In this document: positions 17,459-24,412 of the stretch, piece after piece
Layout of the letters: every line of letters begins with the position of its first letter
Numbering within the stretch: the first letter of the stretch is position 1
Origin: Cyclobacteriaceae bacterium
Lineage (GTDB): Bacteria > Bacteroidota > Bacteroidia > Cytophagales > Cyclobacteriaceae
Direction of reading: 5' to 3'
Assembly (NCBI GenBank): GCA_027067135.1
Contig: JAMOMJ010000261.1
Coordinates: 1 to 37,284, forward strand
DNA: 37,284 nt
Notes under the pieces: model-generated
The model's input: only the letters and a program-made list of their open reading frames with translations
Told to the model about the DNA's origin: nothing
Database searches by the model: none
Program-made: the position numbers and the translations under genes

Positions 17459-17689
17459 TTACTTGCCCAATAAGTTGATAAACTCTTCTGGAGTAATATC
17501 AATTTGCCTAAGGATTGCTCTTATTAGCGATCGACCTATATCTCTGCCTTTATGGTGAGGCAAGGTTGTGTATCTGCCATCAGGGTGTCGATAAAAAACA
17601 TGACTACCTTTCTGCCTTTGAACCTTGAAGCCTAAAGAAAGAAGAAGCTTTTCAAATGTTTTAGAATCAACTAAAGGAAGTTTACTCAT
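17459..17689 (-). CDS. hicA: HicA-family mRNA interferase toxin
   Basis: A 76-residue toxin with the double-stranded-RNA-binding-like HicA fold. GFKVQRQKGSHVFYRHPDG contains the catalytic His30 in the G-S-H motif, and TTLPHHKGRDIGRSLIRAIL forms the second half. HicA cleaves mRNA in a ribosome-independent way and is neutralised by HicB. Its ATG overlaps the hicB stop by four bases (ATGA arrangement), so the two are translationally coupled. The order antitoxin-toxin is reversed relative to the classic E. coli hicAB but common elsewhere. Confidence 0.93.
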   Translation of the reverse strand: MSKLPLVDSKTFEKLLLSLGFKVQRQKGSHVFYRHPDGRYTTLPHHKGRDIGRSLIRAILRQIDITPEEFINLLGK

Positions 17690-17916
17690 ACGGCTACAGA
17701 TATTTGTTGGAAACCAACAAACTCTGCAAGGCTTTTAATCTCTTCAGGTTCAAGCTCTTCGAGGCAAAGTTCAACAACTTCTTTTAAATTTTGATGTAGT
17801 TCATCTAATGTTTCAGCCTGAGAGTGGGCTCCAGGAAGATTTGGAACTGTACCAACATAAAGTCCAGTGTCTTTGTCTTTTTCAATCTGTGCTGTAAATT
17901 GATAATTCGATTTCAT
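17686..17916 (-). CDS. hicB: HicB-family antitoxin
   Basis: A 76-residue antitoxin. The degenerate RNase H-like HicB core is visible as YQFTAQIEKDKDTGLYVGTV, then PNLPGAHSQAETLDEL and a helix NLKEVVELCLEEL. The usual C-terminal helix-turn-helix or ribbon-helix-helix DNA-binding domain is absent; the protein ends about 25 residues after the core helix. If it represses its own promoter it must do so indirectly or with a partner. It is first in the operon, with a good -7 element (TATATTTG) 17 bases upstream. Confidence 0.93.
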   Translation of the reverse strand: MKSNYQFTAQIEKDKDTGLYVGTVPNLPGAHSQAETLDELHQNLKEVVELCLEELEPEEIKSLAEFVGFQQISVAV

Positions 17917-17923
17917 TGTTTTC

Positions 17924-17949
17924 GATTATAATCAAATATAATCAATCAA
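17924..17949 (-). promoter_or_regulatory. Probable hicBA promoter -7 element and overlapping repeat operator
   Basis: On the minus strand TATATTTG (plus 17933-17940) matches the Bacteroidota -7 consensus TAnnTTTG exactly. Around it are a perfect 10-base palindrome GATTATAATC (17924-17933) and two direct copies of ATAATCAA at 17928-17935 and 17938-17945, spaced 10 bases (one helical turn). A third partial copy, AATCAA, follows at 17944-17949. A clear -33 TTTG at the usual spacing is not seen. Repeats over a promoter are typical of autoregulated toxin-antitoxin operons. Confidence 0.55.
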
Positions 17950-18117
17950 AAGGAGTTTACTAACCTATCCGTGCAAAACACCTTGGGAATCAAGCTCTTT
18001 TATAAAAGCAACATTTTCTGTCTGAATGCTATCAGGAACAAACGTGAATTTTTTATCGAACAGCTTTTCATTTGCAAAATAGCTTACCCAATATTCATTA
18101 AATACCTAATATCCGCA

Positions 18118-18197
18118 AGACCTGACAGGTTTTTGTTGATAATCACTAAGTTATAGCCATTTTCGGATCACTTAATTGGGTGAAACCTGTCAGGTCT
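18118..18197. repeat. Inverted repeat with 15-bp perfect arms (ACCTGACAGGT type)
   Basis: AGACCTGACAGGTTT (18118-18132) and AAACCTGTCAGGTCT (18183-18197) are exact reverse complements 50 bases apart, and each arm contains the palindromic core ACCTGACAGGT. The right arm and most of the spacer are coding for the last 16 residues and stop of the neighbouring gene. It belongs to a common Bacteroidota intergenic repeat type (from memory). Confidence 0.85.
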
Positions 18198-18511
18198 AAT
18201 CGGCTACAAATCAGAAGATTACAAATATGGTTGCGGATTTTAGGAAATAAGTGAAACACTTCTTCGGTAATCACTTCTATTTGCTGGGTTGAATTAGCTT
18301 TGATTTTATCAAACTTATGCCTAAGGATTGAGGTTTCTTCTACTTTTTCTCCCTTTTTATTATAACCTTTGGAGGCTACGATTATATTTTCTAATTCGTA
18401 ATCATTGGAATTTATCAAATGCACCGTCCAGTAATTATCAACCTTAGAGTTATCTAGTTTAATGGCAATGGTAACGCCTTCAACAGCAGGTTTTTCAATG
18501 TCTTTTTTCAT
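18146..18511 (-). CDS. Conserved small protein of unknown function, downstream of lipB
   Basis: A 121-residue protein. The first ~100 residues (KDIEKPAVEGVTIAI..., LINSNDYELENIIVASKGYNKKG) resemble a small Bacteroidota-specific family sometimes mislabelled as a phenylalanyl-tRNA synthetase subunit; no catalytic motif is visible. Its start ATG shares one base with the lipB stop (TAATG), so it is translationally coupled to lipB. The last 16 residues (from DLTGFT) and the stop codon are encoded by an inverted repeat, so the natural C-terminus has probably been replaced. Function unknown. Confidence 0.75.
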   Translation of the reverse strand: MKKDIEKPAVEGVTIAIKLDNSKVDNYWTVHLINSNDYELENIIVASKGYNKKGEKVEETSILRHKFDKIKANSTQQIEVITEEVFHLFPKIRNHICNLLICSRLDLTGFTQLSDPKMAIT

Positions 18512-19269
18512 TAAACAATTTCCTCCATTCCCATTAATTTAATCAAATGGCCTTTTAACTTGCTCTGCACTTCTTGCATATCAACTTCTTTGCCCAACTC
18601 TTGGGCAATGGAAGTAACAGCCTTATCGTCTATACCACAAGGGATGATGTTGCCAAAGTAACTAAGATCTGTGTTTACATTTAGTGCGAGGCCATGCATG
18701 GTTACCCAACGACTGGTTTTTACGCCAATTGCACATATTTTACGTGGCTTCCATAAAACTCCTTGCTCTTCTTGCTTGTCAAAATCAATCCAAACGCCTG
18801 TAAATTTCTTTACTCGACCCGCTTTTATGCCATAATCAGCCAAGGTAAGGATAACTGACTCCTCTAATAATCGAAGGTATTTATCAATATCTGTAAAGAA
18901 ATTATCAAGGTCGATTATAGGATAGCACACCAATTGGCCTGGGCCGTGATAGGTAATATCTCCTCCACGATTTATTTTGTAATAAGTAGCTTTCTTTTCT
19001 TTTAAGCCTTGCTTGTTTAATAAGAGGTTAGATTCATCTCCACTTTTACCTAAGGTATAAACGTGAGGGTGCTCTACAAACAAAATCCGATTTGGTGTGA
19101 TTTTTTGCTCTGTTTCGGGCAAATCGCGATTAGCTAATTTTAAATCTACTACAGACTTAAATACAGACTCTTGGTAATCCCAAGCTTCTTGGTAGTCTCT
19201 AAGTCCTAAATTTTGGACTTCTACTGTATGATTTTGGTTGGCGTTCAAGTGGTAAAGATACAACGTCAT
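18511..19269 (-). CDS. lipB: Lipoyl(octanoyl) transferase
   Basis: Transfers octanoate from octanoyl-ACP to the lipoyl domains of 2-oxoacid dehydrogenases and GcvH; cytosolic, 252 residues. Hallmarks: RGGDITYHGPGQLVCYPI (~101-118), the lysine in CAIGVK (Lys184) followed by TMHGLALNV, and the catalytic Cys211 in NIIPCGI. Homologous sequence begins only at about VQNLGLRDYQEAW (~18-30). The first ~12 residues (MTLYLYHLN...) look like an extension, and their ATG lies inside a mobile-type repeat (19262-19352). TTG codons 3 and 8 are possible alternative starts. Confidence 0.95.
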   Translation of the reverse strand: MTLYLYHLNANQNHTVEVQNLGLRDYQEAWDYQESVFKSVVDLKLANRDLPETEQKITPNRILFVEHPHVYTLGKSGDESNLLLNKQGLKEKKATYYKINRGGDITYHGPGQLVCYPIIDLDNFFTDIDKYLRLLEESVILTLADYGIKAGRVKKFTGVWIDFDKQEEQGVLWKPRKICAIGVKTSRWVTMHGLALNVNTDLSYFGNIIPCGIDDKAVTSIAQELGKEVDMQEVQSKLKGHLIKLMGMEEIV

Positions 19270-19352
19270 TGCGAGTTCCTTTTTAGGAATGAAGCAATCT
19301 GTGTGTTAATCTTAACAGGTTGCTTCGGTCGTTTCTCCCTCGCAATGACGTT
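19262..19352. repeat. CGTCATTGCGAG-type inverted repeat filling the htpG-lipB gap
   Basis: Terminal arms AACGTCATTGCGAG (19262-19275) and CTCGCAATGACGTT (19339-19352) are perfect 14-bp reverse complements. Inner segments GAAGCAATCT (19291-19300) and AGGTTGCTTC (19318-19327) also pair, with one G-T pair. It is the familiar CGTCATTGCGAG...GAAGCAATC repeat found in many bacterial genomes (from memory). It covers virtually the whole 92-base gap. The lipB ATG (19267-19269) lies inside its left arm. Confidence 0.9.
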
Positions 19353-19361
19353 ATTTAATGA

Positions 19362-21269
19362 TTATTTTTTGGCTTTACCAGCCATTAGCTCAACACTGCG
19401 TTCAATAAAGTCGGTTAAATCTTTGCCAGAAAGCATATTTTGAGATAACATCCCTAAATCAAATGCTTGCTTCGCAATTTTAATTTGGTCGGCTTCTTTT
19501 TTAGCTGCAAGCACTTTACCAATTACAGAGTGGTTTGCGTTTACCGAAACATTATATGAATCTGGCATTCCGCCCATCATATTAAAGCCACCACCACCAG
19601 TTTCGGCCATGTCTTTCATTCTGCGCATAAACTCACTCATCGTAATTACAACAGGCATTTCATCTACCGATTGTGATTCCAAGGCCACTTGCATATTCGT
19701 GTTATTAATGGCTTTCTCGAATATGGCTTTCACCTTTTCTTCTTCTTCTTTAGAAAGCACACTAGCAATTTCTTCGTCTTTAGCAATCAGTTTATCAACT
19801 GTATCAGCATCCACTCGTTTAAGCTGCGTGCCTTCTAGTTTTTGCTCTAAGAAATTGATAAAATGACTGTCAATCATACTATCAAACTCAAGCACATCAT
19901 AACCTTTTTTAGTGGCAGACTGAATAAAAGCATGTTGCTTTGAAGCATCGTTTGTGTATAGATAAACCAGGTTTTTATCCTTATCTGTTTGAGTGTCTTT
20001 TACCTTGTCTTTATACTCATCTAACGTAAAAAACTTACCCTCTAAGTTTTTAAGCAACCCAAAGGATTTTGCTTTTTCATAAAACTTGTCTTCGCTAAGC
20101 ATTCCGTATTTTACAAAAATGCCGATGTCGTCCCATTTTGCTTCGTAGGCTTCACGGTCGTTTTTAAATAAGCTAGCAAGCTTATCTGCTACTTTTTTAG
20201 TGATGTGAGAGTTGATTTTCTTTACATTTCCATCTGCTTGCAAGTAACTTCTACTTACGTTTAGTGGAATGTCTGGAGAATCGAGCACACCATGTAATAA
20301 TTGCAAGAATTCAGGCACAATGTCTTTTACCTCATCGGTAATAAACACTTGCTTAGAGAATAATTGGATCTTGTTCTTCTGAATTTCAAAATCCTTTTTA
20401 ACCTTAGGGAAATAGAGAACACCCGTTAAGTTGAATGGATAATCTACGTTGAGGTGAATCCAGAAAAGAGGATCTTCCGAAAATGGATATAAGCTTTTGT
20501 AGAAAGAAATATAATCTTCATCCTTTAATTCAGATGGAGCTTTAGTCCATAATGGATTAGGATCGTTGATGATATTATCCTTTTTTACAGATTTATATTT
20601 AGGCTTGCCATCCTTGTCTTTGCCGTCTTCAACCTGCTCTTCTTTAGTTCCAAATTTAATTTCAACTGGCAAAAATTTACAGTATTTATCAAGGATACCT
20701 TGAATTCTACTTTCCTCTAAAAACTCTTCAGAGTCCTTTGCAAGGTGAAGAATAATTTCGGTACCAATGTATTTCTTTTTGCTTGGTGCAATTTCGTAAG
20801 AGGTTGAACCATCACAAGTCCATTTGGCAGCTTTAGCTCCTTCCTGATACGATAAACTATTAATTTCCACATTATCAGCCACCATAAAAGCGGAGTAAAA
20901 GCCCATTCCAAACATACCTATAATCTGCTCTTCATCGCCTTTGCCTTTGTACTTTTCAACAAACTCCTCAGCTCCAGAAAAAGCAATTTGATTGATATAC
21001 TTTTTAATTTCTTCGGCTGTCATCCCAATACCGCTATCGGTAATGGTAATGGTCTTTTTCTTTTTGTTAAAAGCCACTTCAACCCTAGGGTTAGAGTTTA
21101 CTTCTGTTTTTACTTCGCCTAGTGCAGAAAGCCTCTTAAGCTTTTGAGTAGCATCAACGGCATTTGAAACTAATTCACGTAAAAATATTTCGTGATCTGA
21201 ATAGAGAAATTTCTTAATGATTGGAAAAATATTCTCGGTGTGTATGGATATACTTCCTTGTTCCTTCAT
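19362..21269 (-). CDS. htpG: Molecular chaperone HtpG (Hsp90)
   Basis: ATP-dependent Hsp90 chaperone of 635 residues, cytosolic. The GHKL ATPase domain has FLRELVSNAVDA (~29-40, catalytic Glu32), TITDSGIGM (~75-83) and GMFGMGFYSAFMVAD (~118-132). The middle domain includes GVLDSPDIPLNVSRSYLQ with the conserved catalytic-loop Arg. A dimerisation domain ends the protein; GGGFNMMGGMPDS near 560-575 is a Gly/Met-rich loop. The stop is ten bases from a repeat that separates it from lipB. A 402-base upstream region holds a possible operator (21362-21376). Confidence 0.97.
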   Translation of the reverse strand: MKEQGSISIHTENIFPIIKKFLYSDHEIFLRELVSNAVDATQKLKRLSALGEVKTEVNSNPRVEVAFNKKKKTITITDSGIGMTAEEIKKYINQIAFSGAEEFVEKYKGKGDEEQIIGMFGMGFYSAFMVADNVEINSLSYQEGAKAAKWTCDGSTSYEIAPSKKKYIGTEIILHLAKDSEEFLEESRIQGILDKYCKFLPVEIKFGTKEEQVEDGKDKDGKPKYKSVKKDNIINDPNPLWTKAPSELKDEDYISFYKSLYPFSEDPLFWIHLNVDYPFNLTGVLYFPKVKKDFEIQKNKIQLFSKQVFITDEVKDIVPEFLQLLHGVLDSPDIPLNVSRSYLQADGNVKKINSHITKKVADKLASLFKNDREAYEAKWDDIGIFVKYGMLSEDKFYEKAKSFGLLKNLEGKFFTLDEYKDKVKDTQTDKDKNLVYLYTNDASKQHAFIQSATKKGYDVLEFDSMIDSHFINFLEQKLEGTQLKRVDADTVDKLIAKDEEIASVLSKEEEEKVKAIFEKAINNTNMQVALESQSVDEMPVVITMSEFMRRMKDMAETGGGGFNMMGGMPDSYNVSVNANHSVIGKVLAAKKEADQIKIAKQAFDLGMLSQNMLSGKDLTDFIERSVELMAGKAKK

Positions 21270-21361
21270 AATTATTTATTTTTTTGAGTGTGAGCACTCT
21301 TTATTTTAACTTTAGCCGCGGTAAGACAAATTCTATTCCAAGGAATAATATTGCTGATGTT

Positions 21362-21376
21362 GTGACATTCTGTCAC
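21362..21376. promoter_or_regulatory. Candidate heat-shock operator GTGAC-N5-GTCAC upstream of htpG
   Basis: A perfect inverted repeat with 5-base arms (GTGAC 21362-21366, GTCAC 21372-21376) lies 93-107 bases upstream of the htpG start. Its size and symmetry fit a dimeric regulator site. No regulator is identified, and the short arms could occur by chance. Confidence 0.35.
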
Positions 21377-21491
21377 TTTACACTAGCAAAAGGGCATAAA
21401 AAAGATGTTTTGGTTAAAAAAGCTTTAAGATACTATCATTCAGGCTTGTAATAGATTTACCTTGCGGATTTAAGGGATACTATTTCGGCTA

Positions 21492-21575
21492 CTATCTTTT
21501 CAACCACCTTTGGTTTTTCTCTGATCCCGTACAAGATACACTTGCCACCGCCAACAGGACTAATATTTTTTTCAA
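21492..21575 (-). CDS. Doubtful tiny lipoprotein-like ORF (27 codons)
   Basis: From a TTG start this reads KKILVLLAVASVSCTGSEK and stops after 27 residues: a textbook lipoprotein signal peptide and lipobox with almost no mature part. It could be a tiny lipoprotein, the 5' stub of a lost lipoprotein gene, or chance. A second minus-strand frame (to 21457) is open for ~44 codons without ATG and contains SPVGGGKCILYGIREKP, so the coding frame, if any, is unclear. Confidence 0.25.
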   Translation of the reverse strand: MKKILVLLAVASVSCTGSEKNQRWLKR

Positions 21576-21672
21576 TTCTCTCGTTTTTATGTTTCTATAA
21601 ATGAACTAGTTAAAACAGAGATATAGTTGATAATTATATACATTTACTTATTCAAGATAATCGTTTGCATTT

Positions 21673-22809
21673 ATGGAAAATCAATCTGCTCTATTTCAAC
21701 TGGATTCAAGTGTAACCTATTTAAATGGAGCTTACATGTCTCCTCTTTTAACCTCGCTTGCAAAGATTGGAGAGAGGCAAGTAAGAGCCAAACTAACTCC
21801 TTATAAAATAGGCGCAGACAATTTTTTTGAGAACGTAAAAGCTGTTAAACAAGAGTTTTCCAGATTAATAAACTCAGTAGAACCTGATCGAATTGCCATC
21901 ATTCCATCAGTCTCTTATGGTTTAGCCAATGTGGCTAAAAATGTAGATGTAAGTGATAAAGAAATTTTGGTGGTTTCCGAACAATTTCCAAGCAATATAT
22001 ACCCTTGGAAGGAACTTGAGAAATCTCAAAACGCAAAACTTATTACCATTTCGCCTCCTGACTCCTTAGAAAATAGAGGGGAAATCTGGAATGAAAGAAT
22101 CTTAGCAGCCATTAACTCCAACACGGGAATGGTGGCTATAGCGCATACACATTGGGCAGATGGCACGTTGTTTAATTTGAAAAAGATAAGAAAAAAAACC
22201 AAAGAAATAGGTGCATTACTTATTATTGATGGTACGCAATCCGTAGGTGCTTACCCTTTTGATGTGCAAGAAATAGAGCCTGATGCATTAATTTGTGCAG
22301 GGTATAAGTGGCTTATGGGGCCGTATGGAATAGGCGTTGCGTATTACGGCCCTGCTTTTGATAATGGTACACCCATTGAGCAAAATTGGATTAACCGAAA
22401 AGATAGCGAAAATTTTGCCGCCTTGATTAATTACGAAGATAATTATCAGGCAGGAGCTATGCGGTATTCGGTTGGTGAGCAAAGTAATTTTATTTTATTG
22501 CCAATGATGCTGGAGGCCATTAGGCAACTCAATGCTTGGGGGGTGAATAGCATTCAGCAGTATTGTAAAAGCATTACCGAACAACCTCTTGCCTTGCTCA
22601 AAACGAAGGGCTATTGGGTAGAAGAGTTAGATTTTAGAGGGTCTCATTTATTTGGTATTCGTAAAGAGGGGATGAATGTTGAGCTCATTAAAGAAGAACT
22701 TGAAAAACATCATATTTTTGTATCCATAAGAGGAACTTCTATTCGAGTTTCTCCAAATGTGTATAATACAGAGGCAGATATGATGAAATTGGTAAACATT
22801 TTAAACTAG
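21673..22809 (+). CDS. Class V PLP-dependent aminotransferase / cysteine desulfurase-like enzyme
   Basis: A 378-residue fold-type I PLP enzyme. Cofactor-contact residues: IIDGTQSVGAYPFD gives Asp186 and Gln189, and CAGYKWLMGPYG gives the Schiff-base Lys212. HTHWADG around 158-164 is the usual substrate/PLP loop. A mobile-loop cysteine of true IscS/SufS desulfurases is not evident, so an aminotransferase or lyase role (isopenicillin-epimerase-like or kynureninase-like branch) is as likely. It is followed after six bases by the YCII-like gene and is probably the first gene of an operon running to the response regulator. Confidence 0.85.
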   Translation: MENQSALFQLDSSVTYLNGAYMSPLLTSLAKIGERQVRAKLTPYKIGADNFFENVKAVKQEFSRLINSVEPDRIAIIPSVSYGLANVAKNVDVSDKEILVVSEQFPSNIYPWKELEKSQNAKLITISPPDSLENRGEIWNERILAAINSNTGMVAIAHTHWADGTLFNLKKIRKKTKEIGALLIIDGTQSVGAYPFDVQEIEPDALICAGYKWLMGPYGIGVAYYGPAFDNGTPIEQNWINRKDSENFAALINYEDNYQAGAMRYSVGEQSNFILLPMMLEAIRQLNAWGVNSIQQYCKSITEQPLALLKTKGYWVEELDFRGSHLFGIRKEGMNVELIKEELEKHHIFVSIRGTSIRVSPNVYNTEADMMKLVNILN

Positions 22810-22815
22810 AGAGGT

Positions 22816-23475
22816 ATGAAAAAGCTATTTGTTTTACTTATTTCTTTGCTTTCATTAAGCAATTTATATGGGCAGGAGTTCGATCGGGTGTTTGTGTTCT
22901 TAAACAAGAACCCCAATAAGGCTGTACTGCCCCAAGACTCTGTTGATGTATTAATGGAAGGGCATTTTAAGAATATGGGAGACCTGGGAATCCAAGGTAA
23001 ATTGATAAATGCAGGCCCATTTGAAGGTGGTGGAGGCTTATTTGTGATGAACTCTCCATCGGTTGATACGGTAAATCAATGGCTCCAAACCGACCCTGCG
23101 GTAAGAGCTAATAGATGGAATATTGAAATGTATCCGTTTACTACCACGGTTGGTGGTTCCTGTGTGGTTGGGGCGGCCTATGAAATGGGAATGTATTCGT
23201 TTGTGAGGTATGCACCCAGCAACGAAATTGCAAACTATAAATCGAATGCGAATGAAGCCAAAGAGGTTTCTACGAAGGAATTAATAGCAAGTTTAAACGA
23301 AACGGGAGACCTAATTATGGCAGGTTATTTTGCCAGCAATGAAGGAGGCGTTTTAGTACTAAAAGATGATTCTAGCTTAGAGAAAATTAAGTCGAGTGCA
23401 GCGGCAAATACAGGAGCTATTACATTTGAGTTTAAAGAATTATGGATTGCAAAAGGCTCCTTTTGTGAAGAGTAA
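22816..23475 (+). CDS. Exported protein with two YCII-like domains
   Basis: A 219-residue protein with a Sec signal peptide (MKKLFVLLISLLSLSNLYGQ). The mature N-terminal half is a clear YCII-type ferredoxin-like domain: EGHFKNMGDLGIQGKLINAG, then FEGGGGLFVM and a WLQTDPAVRANRW helix, including the conserved His. The C-terminal half repeats the pattern (LIASLNETGDLIMAGYF, NEGGVLVLKDDSSLEKI) but lacks the histidine, so it looks like a degenerate duplicate. YCII proteins are usually cytosolic single domains; an exported tandem form is unusual. It lies between the PLP enzyme and phosphoesterase genes with gaps of ten bases or less. Confidence 0.75.
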   Translation: MKKLFVLLISLLSLSNLYGQEFDRVFVFLNKNPNKAVLPQDSVDVLMEGHFKNMGDLGIQGKLINAGPFEGGGGLFVMNSPSVDTVNQWLQTDPAVRANRWNIEMYPFTTTVGGSCVVGAAYEMGMYSFVRYAPSNEIANYKSNANEAKEVSTKELIASLNETGDLIMAGYFASNEGGVLVLKDDSSLEKIKSSAAANTGAITFEFKELWIAKGSFCEE

Positions 23476-23484
23476 TTGCAGAAC

Positions 23485-24366
23485 ATGAAAACAATTTATT
23501 CAATAATTTTCCTTCTTGTAGCCAATTGGGCTCAAGCCCAATCTTTAAAAATTGGCATTGTGGCCGACTGCCAATTTTGCGATTGCGATTACAGCGAACG
23601 ATGGAATAATGATTACCGACAAGGGTCACCCCGCCTGCAAGAAGCGGTAGGTAAATTCAACACAAACGAGGTCGAGTTAGTATTTCATTTAGGGGATTTT
23701 ATAGACCGTGATTTTAGCAGTTTTGCTACCGTAAAACCAATCATGAATGGCTTAAAAATGCCTCACTATTTTGCGCTTGGCAATCACGATTTTTCGGTGG
23801 CAGATAGCCTTAAAGGGCAGGTTTTAGAAGCTCTTGACATGACAACGTCTTATTACACCATTGAAAAAGACCCCTGGTTGTTTATTGTGCTAGATGGAAC
23901 GGATATAAGCCCTTATAGTTCAATGGATTCTTCCAAAATAGCCTTTGCCAATGCACAAATGGAGAAGTATAAAAATGAGGGTCGGCCTCAAGCAAAGCCG
24001 TGGAACGGAGCGCTTGGGAAAGAGCAATTAAGATGGCTAGAGGCTCAACTTAATGACGCAGATAAACGAAAGCTAAATGCTATTGTGTTGGCACATTTCC
24101 CGGTGCTCCCATTGGCTGCTCTAAACCTATGGAACGATGTGGAAGTGGTACAAATTCTGGAACAACATAAAAGCGTAAAGGCTTATTTTAATGGGCATCA
24201 CCATCCTGGGAATTATGCAGAAAAAGAAGGTATTCATTATGTAACTTTTCAAGGAATGGTACTGGGTAAAGATGATACAGCCTATGCCATAATTACATTG
24301 GATAAAAAGGAAATTACCATAGAGGGCGTTGGCTGTGAGCCGTTTCGTACATTAAGAGTAAAGTAA
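23485..24366 (+). CDS. Exported ADPRM-like metallophosphoesterase
   Basis: A 293-residue calcineurin-fold phosphoesterase with a signal peptide (MKTIYSIIFLLVANWAQAQ). Metal ligands: VADCQF (Asp28, Gln30), HLGDFIDRD (Asp71), LGNHD (Asn100, His101, Asp102), LAHFPVLP and NGHHHPG. The VADxQ start in place of DxH, the EQLRWLEAQL block, and the GHHHPG-NYAE order followed by GIHYVTFQG resemble the Mn2+-dependent ADP-ribose/CDP-alcohol diphosphatase (ADPRM) family. The export signal implies periplasmic or extracellular nucleotide-type substrates. I chose ATG 23485; a TTG at 23476 is in frame. Confidence 0.82.
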   Translation: MKTIYSIIFLLVANWAQAQSLKIGIVADCQFCDCDYSERWNNDYRQGSPRLQEAVGKFNTNEVELVFHLGDFIDRDFSSFATVKPIMNGLKMPHYFALGNHDFSVADSLKGQVLEALDMTTSYYTIEKDPWLFIVLDGTDISPYSSMDSSKIAFANAQMEKYKNEGRPQAKPWNGALGKEQLRWLEAQLNDADKRKLNAIVLAHFPVLPLAALNLWNDVEVVQILEQHKSVKAYFNGHHHPGNYAEKEGIHYVTFQGMVLGKDDTAYAIITLDKKEITIEGVGCEPFRTLRVK

Positions 24367-24412
24367 ACCCTTTGGGTTAAATGGCCGTTAGTTGAAAAGT
24401 TAACTGCCTAAT

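Larger units (their letters stand above)
21270..21672. other. Intergenic region between divergent htpG and the PLP enzyme gene
   Basis: This 403-base stretch must hold both promoters. Visible items: the palindrome at 21362-21376, a small GAGTG-TGAG-CACTC palindrome at ~21285-21298 near the htpG start, and a short minus-strand reading frame with a lipoprotein-type signal (21492-21575). No unambiguous TAnnTTTG/-33 pair was found for either gene. Confidence 0.6.

Noticed and set aside
17971-18156. A 61-codon plus-strand gene between hicB and the lipB-associated gene
   Set aside because: No recognisable features; it ends in the inverted repeat and runs opposite to all neighbours.
21285-21298. 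CIRCE element for HrcA in front of htpG
   Set aside because: GAGTG-N4-CACTC has the half-sites in the opposite order and with a 4-base, not 9-base, spacer relative to TTAGCACTC-N9-GAGTGCTAA.
21673-22809. Calling the PLP enzyme a cysteine desulfurase (SufS/IscS)
   Set aside because: The PLP lysine and aspartate are present but I could not find the active-site cysteine loop or any Suf/Isc neighbours.
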